The notes under the pieces are model-generated. The model was not told the origin of the DNA and did no database searches. It saw only the letters and a program-made list of their open reading frames with translations. Positions 34,382 to 43,240 of a stretch of 64,000 bases of DNA are shown in pieces. How positions within the stretch are numbered: position 1 is the stretch's first letter; every line of letters begins with the position of its first letter. The stretch is taken from contig SFJO01000002.1 of the NCBI GenBank assembly GCA_004555865.1, positions 62,001 through 126,000 of the forward strand, in the 5' to 3' direction. Made by a program: the position numbers and the translations under genes. This stretch comes from Oscillospiraceae bacterium. Lineage in GTDB: Bacteria; Bacillota; Clostridia; Oscillospirales; Ruminococcaceae.

Positions 34382-34667
34382 TGAAAAGCATCCCGCGGCC
34401 GCGCTCCGCCGGGCACCGGGCAGCCCACGGCGGGCCGCCCGCGCAGGGCTGTTTTCGTTCCCGGCCGGCGGGGCTTCTGCGGGGCCGCTTCTTTTTGTGG
34501 GATAAGGCCGAAAGGGCCGCCATTTGCATCCTTTTGGGGAATATTTGATCTTTTTATTACGCTTTGTATTTTTGCTCTGTGTTTTTACGGTGTGAATCCA
34601 ACGTGCCGAGACGTGCCGCACCGTCATGCCCTGGCGAAGTCCCGGGGCTCTTTTTGTGAAAACGCTC

Positions 34668-34712
34668 AAAAATAAACGGACAGGCCGCTTTTGCATTGCG
34701 TGCTTGTCCGTT
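34668..34712 (-). terminator. terminator of the initiating transferase unit
   Basis: On the minus strand AACGGACA (34712-34705) pairs with TGTCCGTT (34682-34675), followed by TATTTTT. It lies about 90 bases after the stop at 34803 and upstream of the operon promoter. Confidence 0.8.
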
Positions 34713-34802
34713 CGCGTTGTTTTTTCGATTGTTTTCTGCGGTGCGTCCCACCCAGGCGGGCACCGCGTGTTCCGGTGCTTCCGGCAGCCGGGCCGTATTC
34801 GC

Positions 34803-36215
34803 TCAATAAGCGCCGTCCCCCCGCAGCACCACGCCCACGGTGCGGGCAATGATGCGCAGGTCGGTCCAAAGGCCCTGCTCCTCAATGTATTTCAGGTCCA
34901 GGCGCATCCACTCATCAAAGCTCAGGTTGCTTCGGCCGCTCACCTGCCAATAGCAGGTCAGGCCGGGGCGAACGGCCAAACGGCCCCAGTCCCAGTCGCT
35001 GTACTGAGCCACCTCTTTGGGCAGCGGCGGGCGTGGGCCGACGATGCTCATGTCGCCCTTCAGAATGTTCACCAGCTGGGGCAGCTCGTCAATGCTGGTT
35101 TTGCGCAGCCAGCGGCCCACCGGGGTAATGCGGGGGTCGTTGGTCATCTTGAACACCGGCCCGTCCACCTCGTTCTGATCCTGCAATTCGGCCAGCCGCT
35201 CCTCCGCATCCTGATACATGCTGCGGAACTTGTACATATAGAATTCTTTGCCGTTCTTGCCGGTGCGCTTCTGCTTAAAGATCACCGGGCCGGGGCTGGT
35301 GGCCTTCACGGCAATGGCGGCCCCCAGCATCAGCGGCGAGGTGAGCACCAGCCCTACCCCGCTTCCCACCAGATCCATCAGCCGCTTGGTGGCCGCCCAC
35401 AGGGGGCCTTTGTCCGGTGCGCGGCGCACATTGATCATCTTCAGGTCCGCCACCGTTTCCACATGGGGGCTGGCCGGAATGAAATCGTTGTAGGAGGGAA
35501 TGATGGAGATTTTCGCGCTGTATCGGCCGCTGGCGGCCACCAGGTCGCCGATGCAGTCCGCCTGCCGGGCCGGCAGCGCCACCACCACTTCCTCGATTTT
35601 TTCCTTCTGCAGCACCTGTCGGAACTGGGCTACCGGGCCGCGCCAGGCGCCCATGTCCGCCACCTGCTCGTCCGACACATAACCCCGGTAGTTGTAGCCG
35701 GTGTAAGGCCGGGCTTTCAGTTCTTCATAATAGCGATGGGCCAGCGGGCCGCTGCCCACCAGCAGCACCGCCCGGGTGTTGTGGCCTTGGGTGCGCACAA
35801 CCCGCAGCAGGGCGCGCAGCACCGCGCGCTTGCCTACCAGACCAACCACGGAGAACAGCAGCAGAAAAGCAACCTGCCAGCGGGCAAAGTCACCCATTTT
35901 CAAGAAATACAGCACAAAGCCCAGGGCTACCACGCCGAAGCCGTTGGCCATGGCCAGGCTCACCGTCTCCTTCCAGAAACTTCGGAAGCGGTAGCTGCCG
36001 TACATATTCAGGAAAACCAGCACCCCCACCATCAGGGTACTGTACACCAGCGCCATGGGGATGTAATGGTCCTCCAGCAGCAGCGCCGGGTTGGTAATGC
36101 CGAACATCAGGCCCTGCCGGATGTACACCGAGAGCAGATAGCTCACCACCAGCACACACCAATCCAGGGCGGCGTTGATGAAATTGAACAATTTCTGGTG
36201 TCCGGTCGTCTGCAT
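34803..36215 (-). CDS. polyprenyl-phosphate hexose-1-phosphate transferase (WbaP/WcaJ-like)
   Basis: Initiating enzyme of the polysaccharide pathway that transfers a sugar-1-phosphate to undecaprenyl phosphate. The 470 residues have four N-terminal helices, a CoA-binding-like middle domain (VLLVGSGPLAHRYYEEL), and the C-terminal catalytic domain starting KRLMDLVGSGVGLVL. That domain continues with SPGPVIFKQKRTGKNG, YKFRSM and the PRPPLPKEV motif. The first sugar is probably galactose or glucose. It starts at 36215 after AAAGGAG and is terminated before the main operon, so the first step is regulated apart from the rest. Confidence 0.93.
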   Translation of the reverse strand: MQTTGHQKLFNFINAALDWCVLVVSYLLSVYIRQGLMFGITNPALLLEDHYIPMALVYSTLMVGVLVFLNMYGSYRFRSFWKETVSLAMANGFGVVALGFVLYFLKMGDFARWQVAFLLLFSVVGLVGKRAVLRALLRVVRTQGHNTRAVLLVGSGPLAHRYYEELKARPYTGYNYRGYVSDEQVADMGAWRGPVAQFRQVLQKEKIEEVVVALPARQADCIGDLVAASGRYSAKISIIPSYNDFIPASPHVETVADLKMINVRRAPDKGPLWAATKRLMDLVGSGVGLVLTSPLMLGAAIAVKATSPGPVIFKQKRTGKNGKEFYMYKFRSMYQDAEERLAELQDQNEVDGPVFKMTNDPRITPVGRWLRKTSIDELPQLVNILKGDMSIVGPRPPLPKEVAQYSDWDWGRLAVRPGLTCYWQVSGRSNLSFDEWMRLDLKYIEEQGLWTDLRIIARTVGVVLRGDGAY

Positions 36216-36325
36216 GTTCTTGCTCCTTTATGGGCGGCGCTTTTGTGTGGTTCCCAAAGCGGCCCTGTGTTTTCTGCACGGACGTCCCTGCCAACCCGTT
36301 TCCAGGGGCTTTGGGGCGGCGCGGT

Positions 36326-36715
36326 TTATTCCACGGTGGTGATGTCCTTCTCCAGATCCACCAGCCAGCAGCACACCGCCGGGTCGGCCGAGAGCTGGGC
36401 CTGTTTGGTCATGGCCTCGTCCTCGTCCTCAAACCAAAGCAGGAAGAAAAAGCCCTCGTCCGGCTTGCCGTAATACAGCCAGGTGCCGTCGGCGTGCATT
36501 CCATCTTCCAGATGATCCAGGTCCAGTTCGTCCTGAAGGGCCGTGCCCTCCTCGCAGTACACAGTTTCCGGCTCCACCTGCATGGAGGCAATGGCCCGCA
36601 GCGAGCAGTCCAGATATTCCCGCCGGGTCAGGCCCTCACTGTCCGCCCGGCCGTAGCCGGAAAGAAATGCGCTGACCAGCAGGTCCCGCAGCTCGATCAT
36701 CTTCATTTCGCTCAT
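36326..36715 (-). CDS. unrecognised acidic 129-residue protein
   Basis: I do not recognise this protein. It begins MSEMKMIELRDLLVSAFLSG, has no membrane segment or signal peptide, and is acidic with runs such as DELDLDHLEDG and WFEDEDEA. Two cysteines sit side by side (VCCWLVDLEKD) near the end. GGGAG is six bases before the ATG at 36715. It has a good promoter of its own and lies 110 bases ahead of the initiating transferase gene with no terminator seen between, so the two are likely co-transcribed. The coding frame is supported by ribosome site and context, not by homology. Confidence 0.65.
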   Translation of the reverse strand: MSEMKMIELRDLLVSAFLSGYGRADSEGLTRREYLDCSLRAIASMQVEPETVYCEEGTALQDELDLDHLEDGMHADGTWLYYGKPDEGFFFLLWFEDEDEAMTKQAQLSADPAVCCWLVDLEKDITTVE

Positions 36716-36809
36716 AGGTTCTCCCCCGCCGCACACAGCCCGCTCGGTTCGCGGCGGTGTGCGTTTCTATCCTGCAAAGTTGCTGTTTTTTATGATTTGT
36801 ATCGAAAAC

Positions 36810-36838
36810 ATTGTACCACGTTCCGCCGCTTCTGTACA
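36810..36838 (-). promoter_or_regulatory. extended -10 promoter of the small gene and initiating transferase
   Basis: TGTACA (36838-36833), 17-base spacer ending in TGG, TACAAT (36815-36810). The TG upstream of the -10 gives an extended -10 element. Confidence 0.6.
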
Positions 36839-36885
36839 GCGGCAGACCGCGATGCCCCGCCGCTAAAATAGGCTCCTGCAAAACG

Positions 36886-36917
36886 AAAAAACGCCCCCGC
36901 CTTTGCAGACGGGGGCG
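36886..36917 (-). terminator. terminator of the butyrate operon
   Basis: On the minus strand CGCCCCCG and CGGGGGCG pair around a ten-base loop and are followed by six Ts, about 75 bases after the etfA stop. Confidence 0.93.
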
Positions 36918-36991
36918 CAAAGCCTGTCCGAGGACAAGCCTAAAAAATCAGAGGAACACGGGTTGCTCCGCAGAGCAGATCAGCAATTCGC

Positions 36992-38095
36992 TTATTCAGC
37001 AGCCTTGGCAGCCTTGATGGAAGCGATCAGCTGAGGCACGACCTTGAACAGGTCGCCGCAGATGCCGTAATCGGCAACACCGAAGATGGGAGCCATGTCG
37101 TTCTTGTTCACGGCAATGATCATCTCGGAGTCCTGCATACCGGCGACATGCTGAATGGCGCCGGAGATACCCAGAGCCACGTAGATCTTGGGATGCACGG
37201 TCTTACCGGTCTGGCCGACCTGATGGTCAGAGCTGATCCAGCCGGAGTCAACCACAGCACGGGAAGCGCCCACGACGCCGCCCAGCTCAGCAGCCAGCTC
37301 CTCGGCCAGCTTGATGCCAGCCTGAGGATCCTTGCTGATACCACGGCCCACAGACACAACCACGTCGGCGCCGATCAGGTCAACCATCTTCTTGGCAGCC
37401 TTCTCGATGCTCAGAACCTTGGTCTTGCAGTCAGCCTCGGTCAGCTCGAAGGCGGGCTTCACGATCTGGCAGGCCTCAGCCTTGGCAGCGTCAAACGCGC
37501 TCTTCTTCATAACGCCGGGACGGACGGTGGACATCTGAGGACGGAAACGGGGGCAGATGATGGTAGCCATCAGATGGCCGCCGAAAGCGGGACGGGTCAT
37601 CTTCAGGTTACGATCTTCCATGTCGAACTTCTGGCTGTCCACATCGATGGTGGAGGAGGTGCGCAGGAAGTCCATGTACTTGGCGGTGTCGATGTCCAGG
37701 TGAGTGGCATCGGCGGTCAGGCCGGTGTGCAGACGAGCAGCGCAGCGGGGGCCCAGGTCACGGCCGATGTTGGTCGCGCCGATCAGGAACACCTCGGGCT
37801 TGTACTCGTGGATCACATCGCAGATAACCTTGGTGTAGGCATCGGTGGTGTAGTCCTTCAGCAGGGGGCTGTCGCAAACCAGAACCTTATCGGCGCCGTA
37901 GCCGCCCAGTTCCTTCGCAATGCCCTCAACGTTCTCGCCCAGCAGCAGGCCGGACAGCTCGCAGCCCAGCTCGTCGGCCAGCTTGCGGGCCTCGCTGATC
38001 AGCTCAAAGTCGGTGGGCATCAGCTTGCCCTCGCGCTGCTCGCAGAAAACCCAAACGCCCTTAAAGGCGGCGGTATCAGTGCAATCGTATGCCAT
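36992..38095 (-). CDS. etfA: electron transfer flavoprotein subunit alpha
   Basis: Partner of EtfB in the flavoprotein that works with butyryl-CoA dehydrogenase. In clostridia this complex bifurcates electrons from NADH to crotonyl-CoA and ferredoxin. The 367 residues contain the C-terminal FAD-binding domain with SVGRGISKDPQAG, SRAVVDSGWISSDHQVGQTG and YVALGISGAIQHVAGM. The start at 38095 is 11 bases after AAAGGAG. A frame to 38119 would overlap etfB and is less likely. It is the last gene of the butyrate operon and is followed by the terminator at 36886. Confidence 0.95.
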   Translation of the reverse strand: MAYDCTDTAAFKGVWVFCEQREGKLMPTDFELISEARKLADELGCELSGLLLGENVEGIAKELGGYGADKVLVCDSPLLKDYTTDAYTKVICDVIHEYKPEVFLIGATNIGRDLGPRCAARLHTGLTADATHLDIDTAKYMDFLRTSSTIDVDSQKFDMEDRNLKMTRPAFGGHLMATIICPRFRPQMSTVRPGVMKKSAFDAAKAEACQIVKPAFELTEADCKTKVLSIEKAAKKMVDLIGADVVVSVGRGISKDPQAGIKLAEELAAELGGVVGASRAVVDSGWISSDHQVGQTGKTVHPKIYVALGISGAIQHVAGMQDSEMIIAVNKNDMAPIFGVADYGICGDLFKVVPQLIASIKAAKAAE

Positions 38096-38115
38096 AGTTG
38101 GTGAATCTCCTTTCA

Positions 38116-38910
38116 TCAAATCAGGTGCTTAGCAGCCAGAATACCGGCCATCTGAGCAGCGACGTCATCACCCTCCAGCATGGTGCCGGCGCCCTTCTGG
38201 GGCGGGGTGAAGGACTTGAACACGTTCGTCGGGGAGCCCTTCAGGCCGATGGTATCGACCTCGATCAGGGGATCGTCCTTCAGAGCGTTGTAGTCGAACA
38301 CGTCCATGGGCTTGGAGTAGCACTCGAAGATGCCGCCAACGGACATATAACGGGGCTCGTTCAGCTCCTTAACGCAGGTCAGCAGGCAGGGGGTCTCGGC
38401 CTGAATCATCATGAAGCCGTCCTCCAGCATGCGCTTGGCGGTCACAACGCCGTCCTCCACCTTCACGTCAGCCACATAGGTGATCTGAGGCAGGTGCAGC
38501 TTCTCAGCGATCTGAGGACCAACCTGAGCGGTATCGCCATCGATGGCCTGACGGCCGCAGAAGACAACATCGCCCTTTTCCACGCCGATCTTGTTGATGG
38601 CAGCGGCCAGGATCTGAGAGGTAGCGAAGGTATCGCTGCCGCCGAACTCACGGCCGGAAACCAGCACGGCACGGTCAGCGCCGCGGGCAATCAGTTCACG
38701 CAGCATGCCCTCTGCCGGCGGGGGACCCATGGTGACCACGACAACTTCGCAGCCGGTCTGATCCTTCAGACGCAGAGCAGCCTCAACAGCAGCCAGGTCA
38801 TCGGGGTTGGTGATGGTGGCCATGGACGCACGGTCCAGGGTGCCGTTCTCGTTCACCGCAACCTTACCGGAGGTATCGGGAACCTGTTTCACACAAACAA
38901 TTGCTTTCAT
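38116..38910 (-). CDS. etfB: electron transfer flavoprotein subunit beta
   Basis: 264 residues, start MKAIVCVKQVPDTSGKV. In the bifurcating type, EtfB carries the second flavin close to the NADH site. The family signature (about VKELNEPRYMSVGGIFE, residues 185-201) is visible, as are GREFGGSDTFATSQ and FCGRQAIDGDTAQVGP, which are typical of clostridial EtfB. It lies 14 bases after bcd and 20 before etfA. Whether this pair bifurcates cannot be shown from sequence alone, but context strongly suggests it. Confidence 0.96.
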   Translation of the reverse strand: MKAIVCVKQVPDTSGKVAVNENGTLDRASMATITNPDDLAAVEAALRLKDQTGCEVVVVTMGPPPAEGMLRELIARGADRAVLVSGREFGGSDTFATSQILAAAINKIGVEKGDVVFCGRQAIDGDTAQVGPQIAEKLHLPQITYVADVKVEDGVVTAKRMLEDGFMMIQAETPCLLTCVKELNEPRYMSVGGIFECYSKPMDVFDYNALKDDPLIEVDTIGLKGSPTNVFKSFTPPQKGAGTMLEGDDVAAQMAGILAAKHLI

Positions 38911-38924
38911 CTCGTTTTGCCTCC

Positions 38925-40094
38925 TTACTTCAGCAGATCGCCGGAAATAACCATCATCTGCACTTCGCTGGTGCCCTCGTAGATCTCAGTGATCTTGGCA
39001 TCGCGCATCATGCGCTCGATGGGGTAGTCACGGGTGTAGCCGTAACCGCCGAACAGCTGCAGGCAGCGACGGGTCACATCGCTGGCGGTGCGGGCGGCGA
39101 TCAGCTTCGCCTCAGCGGCCTCCACGGTGTAGTGCTCCTTGGAGCCCTCCATGGCAGCCTGCTTCTTCATGGCAGCACGGTAAACCAGCAGACGGGCAGC
39201 CTCCACACGGGCCTTCATCTCAGCCAGCTCGAACTGAGTGTTCTGGAACTGAGCGATGCTGCGGCCGAACTGCTTGCGCTCCTTGACGTAGGCAACGGTC
39301 TCGTCCAGAGCACCCTGAGCAATGCCCAGAGCCTGAGAAGCGATGCCGATACGGCCGCCGTCCAGAGTCTTCATAGCAATCTGGAAGCCCTTGCCCTTGA
39401 CGCCCAGCAGACGATCCTTGGGGATCTTGCAGTCTTCCATGATCAGCTCGCAGGTAGAAGAGCCACGGATGCCCATCTTCTTCTCATGCTTACCGACGGA
39501 GAAGCCCTCATCGGTGCGCTCCACGATGAACGCGCTGATCTCCTTAACCTTGCGGCCCTTCTTGTTCACAACGGTACCGGTCACGGCGATGATGATGAAC
39601 ACATTGGCGTAGCCAGCGTTGGTGATGAAGATCTTGGAGCCGTTCAGCAGCCAGTAATCGCCCATATCCACGGCGGTGGTCTGCTGGCCCTGCGCGTCGG
39701 TGCCGGCGCCGGGCTCGGTCAGGCCGAAGGCGCCAATCCACTCGCCGCTGCACAGCTTGGGCAGGTACTTCATCTTCTGCTCCTCGGTGCCGTTCTCAAA
39801 GATGGGAGCGGCGCACAGGGAGGTGTGAGCGGAAACGATAACACCGGTGGTGCCGCAGACCTTGCTCAGCTCTTCAACGGCCATCGCGTAAGACAGCACG
39901 TCAGCGCCGGCTCCGCCGTACTTCTTGGGGAAGTAGATGCCCATCATGCCCAGCTTGGCCATCTTGGCCACGGTCTCCTCGGGATAGCGCTCCTGCTCAT
40001 CCACTTCGGCGGCCAGAGGCTTGACTTCGTTCTGAGCGAACTCACGGTACATCTTCTGAACCATCAGCTGCTCTTTGCTCAAGGTAAAATCCAT
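38925..40094 (-). CDS. bcd: butyryl-CoA dehydrogenase
   Basis: FAD enzyme that reduces crotonyl-CoA to butyryl-CoA, in complex with EtfAB. The 389 residues start MDFTLSKEQLMVQKMYREFA. They contain the acyl-CoA dehydrogenase signatures FGLTEPGAGTDAQGQQT and QLFGGYGYTRDYPIERMMRD, and the catalytic glutamate Glu373 in IYEGTSEVQ. Length and motifs match the short-chain clostridial enzymes. GGAGG is six bases before the ATG at 40094. A stem-loop (40134-40162) lies between it and hbd. Confidence 0.96.
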   Translation of the reverse strand: MDFTLSKEQLMVQKMYREFAQNEVKPLAAEVDEQERYPEETVAKMAKLGMMGIYFPKKYGGAGADVLSYAMAVEELSKVCGTTGVIVSAHTSLCAAPIFENGTEEQKMKYLPKLCSGEWIGAFGLTEPGAGTDAQGQQTTAVDMGDYWLLNGSKIFITNAGYANVFIIIAVTGTVVNKKGRKVKEISAFIVERTDEGFSVGKHEKKMGIRGSSTCELIMEDCKIPKDRLLGVKGKGFQIAMKTLDGGRIGIASQALGIAQGALDETVAYVKERKQFGRSIAQFQNTQFELAEMKARVEAARLLVYRAAMKKQAAMEGSKEHYTVEAAEAKLIAARTASDVTRRCLQLFGGYGYTRDYPIERMMRDAKITEIYEGTSEVQMMVISGDLLK

Positions 40095-40133
40095 GGTAAG
40101 TCCTCCAGTTTCTTTAATATATGTAACCCATAC

Positions 40134-40162
40134 CAGGGGCGGGCATCCGCTACCCGCCCCTG
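40134..40162 (-). other. stem-loop between hbd and bcd
   Basis: CAGGGGCGGG (40134-40143) and CCCGCCCCTG (40153-40162) are perfect arms with a nine-base loop. No T tract follows, so it is unlikely to be a simple terminator. Confidence 0.6.
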
Positions 40163-40175
40163 ATGGGGAACATGT

Positions 40176-41018
40176 TTACTTGCTGTAGTTGTAGAAACCG
40201 ACGCCGGTCTTGCGGCCCAGCTTGCCGCCACGAACCATCTTCTTCAGCAGAGGATGGGGGCGATACTTGGGATCGCCGGTCTCGTCATACAGCACATTCA
40301 TGATAGCCAGCACGATGTCCAGGCCCACCAGGTCGCCCAGCTCCAGGGGACCCATGGGATGGTTGGCGCCCAGCTTCATGGCGGTGTCGATGCCCTCAAC
40401 CGAGGCAACGCCATCGGCGTAGATGCCGATGCCTTCGTTGATCATGGGGATCAGGATGCGGTTGACCACGAAGCCGGCGGCCTCGTTCACCTGCACGGGG
40501 GTCTTGCCGATCTCAACGCTGATGGCCTTGATCTTCTCAACCACCTCATCGGGGGTGTTCAGGCCGGCGATGACCTCAACCAGCTTCATAACCGGAGCGG
40601 GGTTGAAGAAGTGCATGCCAACCACAGGGCGGTTGATGCCCTTGCCGATCTCGGTGATGGACAGGCTGGAGGTGTTGGTGGCAAAAATCACGTCGGGGTT
40701 CTTGCAGATGGTCTCCAGCTCCTTGAAGGTCTGCTGCTTCACAGCCATGACTTCCAGAGCAGCCTCAACAACCAGATCGCAATCGGTGCAGATGTCCTTC
40801 ACGCCGGTGTGGATCTTGTTCAGGATGGCATCGGCAGCAGCCTGATCCATCTTGCCCTTGGCGATGCGCTTCTCAAAACCAGCAGCGATTTTCTTCTTGC
40901 CGTTGGCGGCAAACTCCTCGTTGATGTCGCACAGATAAACTTCGTAGCCCTCAGCCTGAGCAAAGGCCTGGGCAATGCCGGAACCCATGGTGCCGGCGCC
41001 AATGATACCAACCTTCAT
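40176..41018 (-). CDS. hbd: 3-hydroxybutyryl-CoA dehydrogenase
   Basis: Reduces acetoacetyl-CoA to 3-hydroxybutyryl-CoA with NADH. The 280 residues have the Rossmann motif GAGTMGSGIAQAF at the start, the catalytic His region GMHFFNPAPVMKLVEVI, and the C-terminal GFVVNRILIPMINEG and GPLELGDLVGLD. ATG at 41018 follows GGAGG by seven to eight bases. It is placed after crt and before bcd in the operon, as in several butyrate producers. A hairpin precedes it (41092-41129). Confidence 0.97.
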   Translation of the reverse strand: MKVGIIGAGTMGSGIAQAFAQAEGYEVYLCDINEEFAANGKKKIAAGFEKRIAKGKMDQAAADAILNKIHTGVKDICTDCDLVVEAALEVMAVKQQTFKELETICKNPDVIFATNTSSLSITEIGKGINRPVVGMHFFNPAPVMKLVEVIAGLNTPDEVVEKIKAISVEIGKTPVQVNEAAGFVVNRILIPMINEGIGIYADGVASVEGIDTAMKLGANHPMGPLELGDLVGLDIVLAIMNVLYDETGDPKYRPHPLLKKMVRGGKLGRKTGVGFYNYSK

Positions 41019-41091
41019 GGTAGGATCCTCCATAATTCAGCGCAATGCGCTTGTTTGATGTTTAACGTTATTTTTTTGACATTCCGGAGTA

Positions 41092-41129
41092 AAGAACGGC
41101 GACCGGCTGTTGTGCCAGCCGCCGTTCTT
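41092..41129 (-). other. stem-loop between crt and hbd
   Basis: On the minus strand AAGAACGGCG pairs with CGCCGTTCTT, with inner CTGG/CCGG pairing. Only a short T run follows, and a further 73 bases lead to hbd. It may be a partial terminator or an mRNA stabiliser. Confidence 0.6.
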
Positions 41130-41139
41130 CCGAAATTGA

Positions 41140-41925
41140 TCAGTTGTTGGTGAAAACCGCCTTGGGCTTCGGCTTTTCCTTGGAGAGGAAGCAGCCCATG
41201 CCCTCCTTCTGGTCGTGGGTCTCGAAGCAAGCGCCGAAGAGCTTTTCCTCAATCACCACAGCCTCGTCCATACCAACTTCTAGGCCCTCGTTGATGGCCT
41301 TCTTGCAGTTGCGCACGGCGATGGGAGCGTTGCGGGCGATCTTGCCCGCCAGCTTCATGGCGTTCTCCATCAGTTCCGCCTGCGGATACACCGCATTCAC
41401 CAGGCCAATGCGCAGGGCCTCGTCCGCCTTGATGTTCGCGGCGGTGTAGACCAGCTGCTTGGCCATTCCGGGGCCAACCAGGCGCGCCAGGCGCTGCGTG
41501 CCGCCGAAACCGGGGGTGATGCCCAGGCCAACCTCGGGCTGGCCGAACATGGCGTTGTCAGAGCAGATGCGGAAGTCGCAGCACATGGCCAGCTCGTTGC
41601 CGCCGCCCAGAGCGAAACCGTTCACCGCAGCGATCACCGGGATGGGGAAGGTTTCGATCATGCGGAATACGTCGTTGCCCATTTTGCCGAAGGCTTCGCC
41701 CTCCGCCTTGGTCATCACGCTCATGCTGCCGATGTCGGCGCCGGCCACGAAGCTCTTTTCGCCCGCACCGGTCACCACCACACAGCGGATGGCGTTCTGA
41801 TCAATGCCCTCAAACACGGCCTTCAGATCGGCCAGCACCTGGGGATTCAGAGCGTTCAGGGCTTCGGGGCGGTTGATGGTAACCAGACCCACAGCGCCCT
41901 GCGCTTCATAGTTTACAAAACCCAA
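41140..41925 (-). CDS. crt: 3-hydroxybutyryl-CoA dehydratase (crotonase)
   Basis: Dehydrates 3-hydroxybutyryl-CoA to crotonyl-CoA. The 261-residue crotonase-fold protein shows the oxyanion-hole segments KSFVAGADIG and FALGGGNELAMCCDFRI and the active-site glutamates, the second in FGQPEVGLGITPGFGG. The coding frame begins at a TTG (41925) nine bases after AAAGGAG. No nearby in-frame ATG fits the conserved N-terminus. It lies 51 bases after thl. This weaker start may reduce output relative to its neighbours, which all use ATG. Confidence 0.96.
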   Translation of the reverse strand: MGFVNYEAQGAVGLVTINRPEALNALNPQVLADLKAVFEGIDQNAIRCVVVTGAGEKSFVAGADIGSMSVMTKAEGEAFGKMGNDVFRMIETFPIPVIAAVNGFALGGGNELAMCCDFRICSDNAMFGQPEVGLGITPGFGGTQRLARLVGPGMAKQLVYTAANIKADEALRIGLVNAVYPQAELMENAMKLAGKIARNAPIAVRNCKKAINEGLEVGMDEAVVIEEKLFGACFETHDQKEGMGCFLSKEKPKPKAVFTNN

Positions 41926-41976
41926 CTTCGTACACTCCTTTACAGTCGTGTTGATTGGATTGGCGAAAGGCCAAAC

Positions 41977-43194
41977 TCAGTCACGCTCCACGATGGTAGC
42001 GCAGCCCATGCCGCCGCCGATGCACAGGGTAGCCAGGCCCTTGTGAGCGCCGCGATGCTTCATGGCGTACAGCAGGGTGACCAGGATACGAGCGCCGGAA
42101 GCACCCACGGGGTGACCGATGGCGATGGCGCCGCCGTTCACGTTCAGCTTGCTCTGGTCAAAGCCCAGAGCCTCGCCCACGGCGATGGACTGAGCAGCGA
42201 AAGCCTCATTGGCCTCGATCAGGTCCATGTCGTTCACGGTCAGGCCAGCCTTGGCCATGGCCTTCTTGGTGGCGGCGATGGGGCCCAGGCCCATGACCTC
42301 GGGCTCAACACCGGCCAGAGCGCCGGAAACCCAGGTAGCCAGAGGCTCGATGCCCAGCTCCTTGGCCTTCTCCTCGCTCATCACAACGATGGCAGCGGCG
42401 CCGTCGTTGATGGCGGAAGAGTTGCCGGCGGTCACAATGCCGTCGGGCTTGAAGGCGGGCTTCAGCTTCGCCAGGGTCTCCATGGTGCTGGCGCGGGGGC
42501 CTTCGTCGGTATCAAACACGATGTCGCCCTTCTTGCCCTTGATGACAACGGGGACGATCTCTTCCTTGAAGGCGCCGTCGGCGATGGCCTTCACGGCCTT
42601 CTCCTGGCTGTGGCAAGCGAAGGCATCCAGCTGCTCACGGTTGATGGGGCTGTAGCCGTACTTCTTCTGGTAGGTCTCGTTGGTGCAGATGTTCTCAGCG
42701 GTCATGCCCATGTGCTTGTTGAAGCCGGTAGCATCCCACAGAGCATCGTTGACCATGGTATCGATCAGCTCGCTCTTGCCCATGGGAGCGCCCATGCGGT
42801 AGCCGTAGCGGCCCTTCATCATAGCGAAGGGAGCCATGTTCATGTTCTCCATACCGCCAGCAACCACGATGTCGGCATCGCCGGCCTCGATCATCTGAGC
42901 GGCCATGTTCACGCAGTTCAGGCCGGAACCGCAAACAACGTTCACGGTCACAGCGGGGGTCTCGATGGGCAGGCCAGCCTTCAGAGCGGCCTGACGGGCA
43001 ACGTTCTGGCCCAGACCGGCCTGGATAACGCAGCCCATGTACACATGGTCAACCTGCTCGGGCTTCACGCCGGCGCGGTTCAGAGCTTCCTTGATCACGA
43101 TGGAGCCCAGCTCAGCAGCGGGCACATTTGCCAGAGTACCGCCGAACTTGCCAACAGCAGTACGGCAGGCGCTGGCCAAAACAATCTTTTTCAT
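41977..43194 (-). CDS. thl: acetyl-CoA acetyltransferase (thiolase)
   Basis: Condenses two acetyl-CoA into acetoacetyl-CoA, the first step to butyrate. The 405-residue thiolase starts MKKIVLASACRTAVGKFGG, with the acyl-carrying Cys88 in NVVCGSGLNCV, the histidine in GGAIAIGHPVGASGARIL, and the second catalytic cysteine in CIGGGMGCA near the end. AAGGAGG is eight bases before the ATG. It is the first gene of the operon. I see no clear promoter between it and coaD, only an inverted repeat. Confidence 0.97.
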   Translation of the reverse strand: MKKIVLASACRTAVGKFGGTLANVPAAELGSIVIKEALNRAGVKPEQVDHVYMGCVIQAGLGQNVARQAALKAGLPIETPAVTVNVVCGSGLNCVNMAAQMIEAGDADIVVAGGMENMNMAPFAMMKGRYGYRMGAPMGKSELIDTMVNDALWDATGFNKHMGMTAENICTNETYQKKYGYSPINREQLDAFACHSQEKAVKAIADGAFKEEIVPVVIKGKKGDIVFDTDEGPRASTMETLAKLKPAFKPDGIVTAGNSSAINDGAAAIVVMSEEKAKELGIEPLATWVSGALAGVEPEVMGLGPIAATKKAMAKAGLTVNDMDLIEANEAFAAQSIAVGEALGFDQSKLNVNGGAIAIGHPVGASGARILVTLLYAMKHRGAHKGLATLCIGGGMGCATIVERD

Positions 43195-43240
43195 TGGGGT
43201 AACCTCCTTAAGTTCCTGATACATATTTTGCACACACTCT

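Larger units (their letters stand above)
34239..34802. other. 564-base region between the operon and the initiating transferase gene
   Basis: No gene seen. It contains the operon promoter (34353-34381) and the terminator of the upstream transferase unit (34668-34712). The stretch between is GC-mixed and has no repeat that I recognise. Confidence 0.65.
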
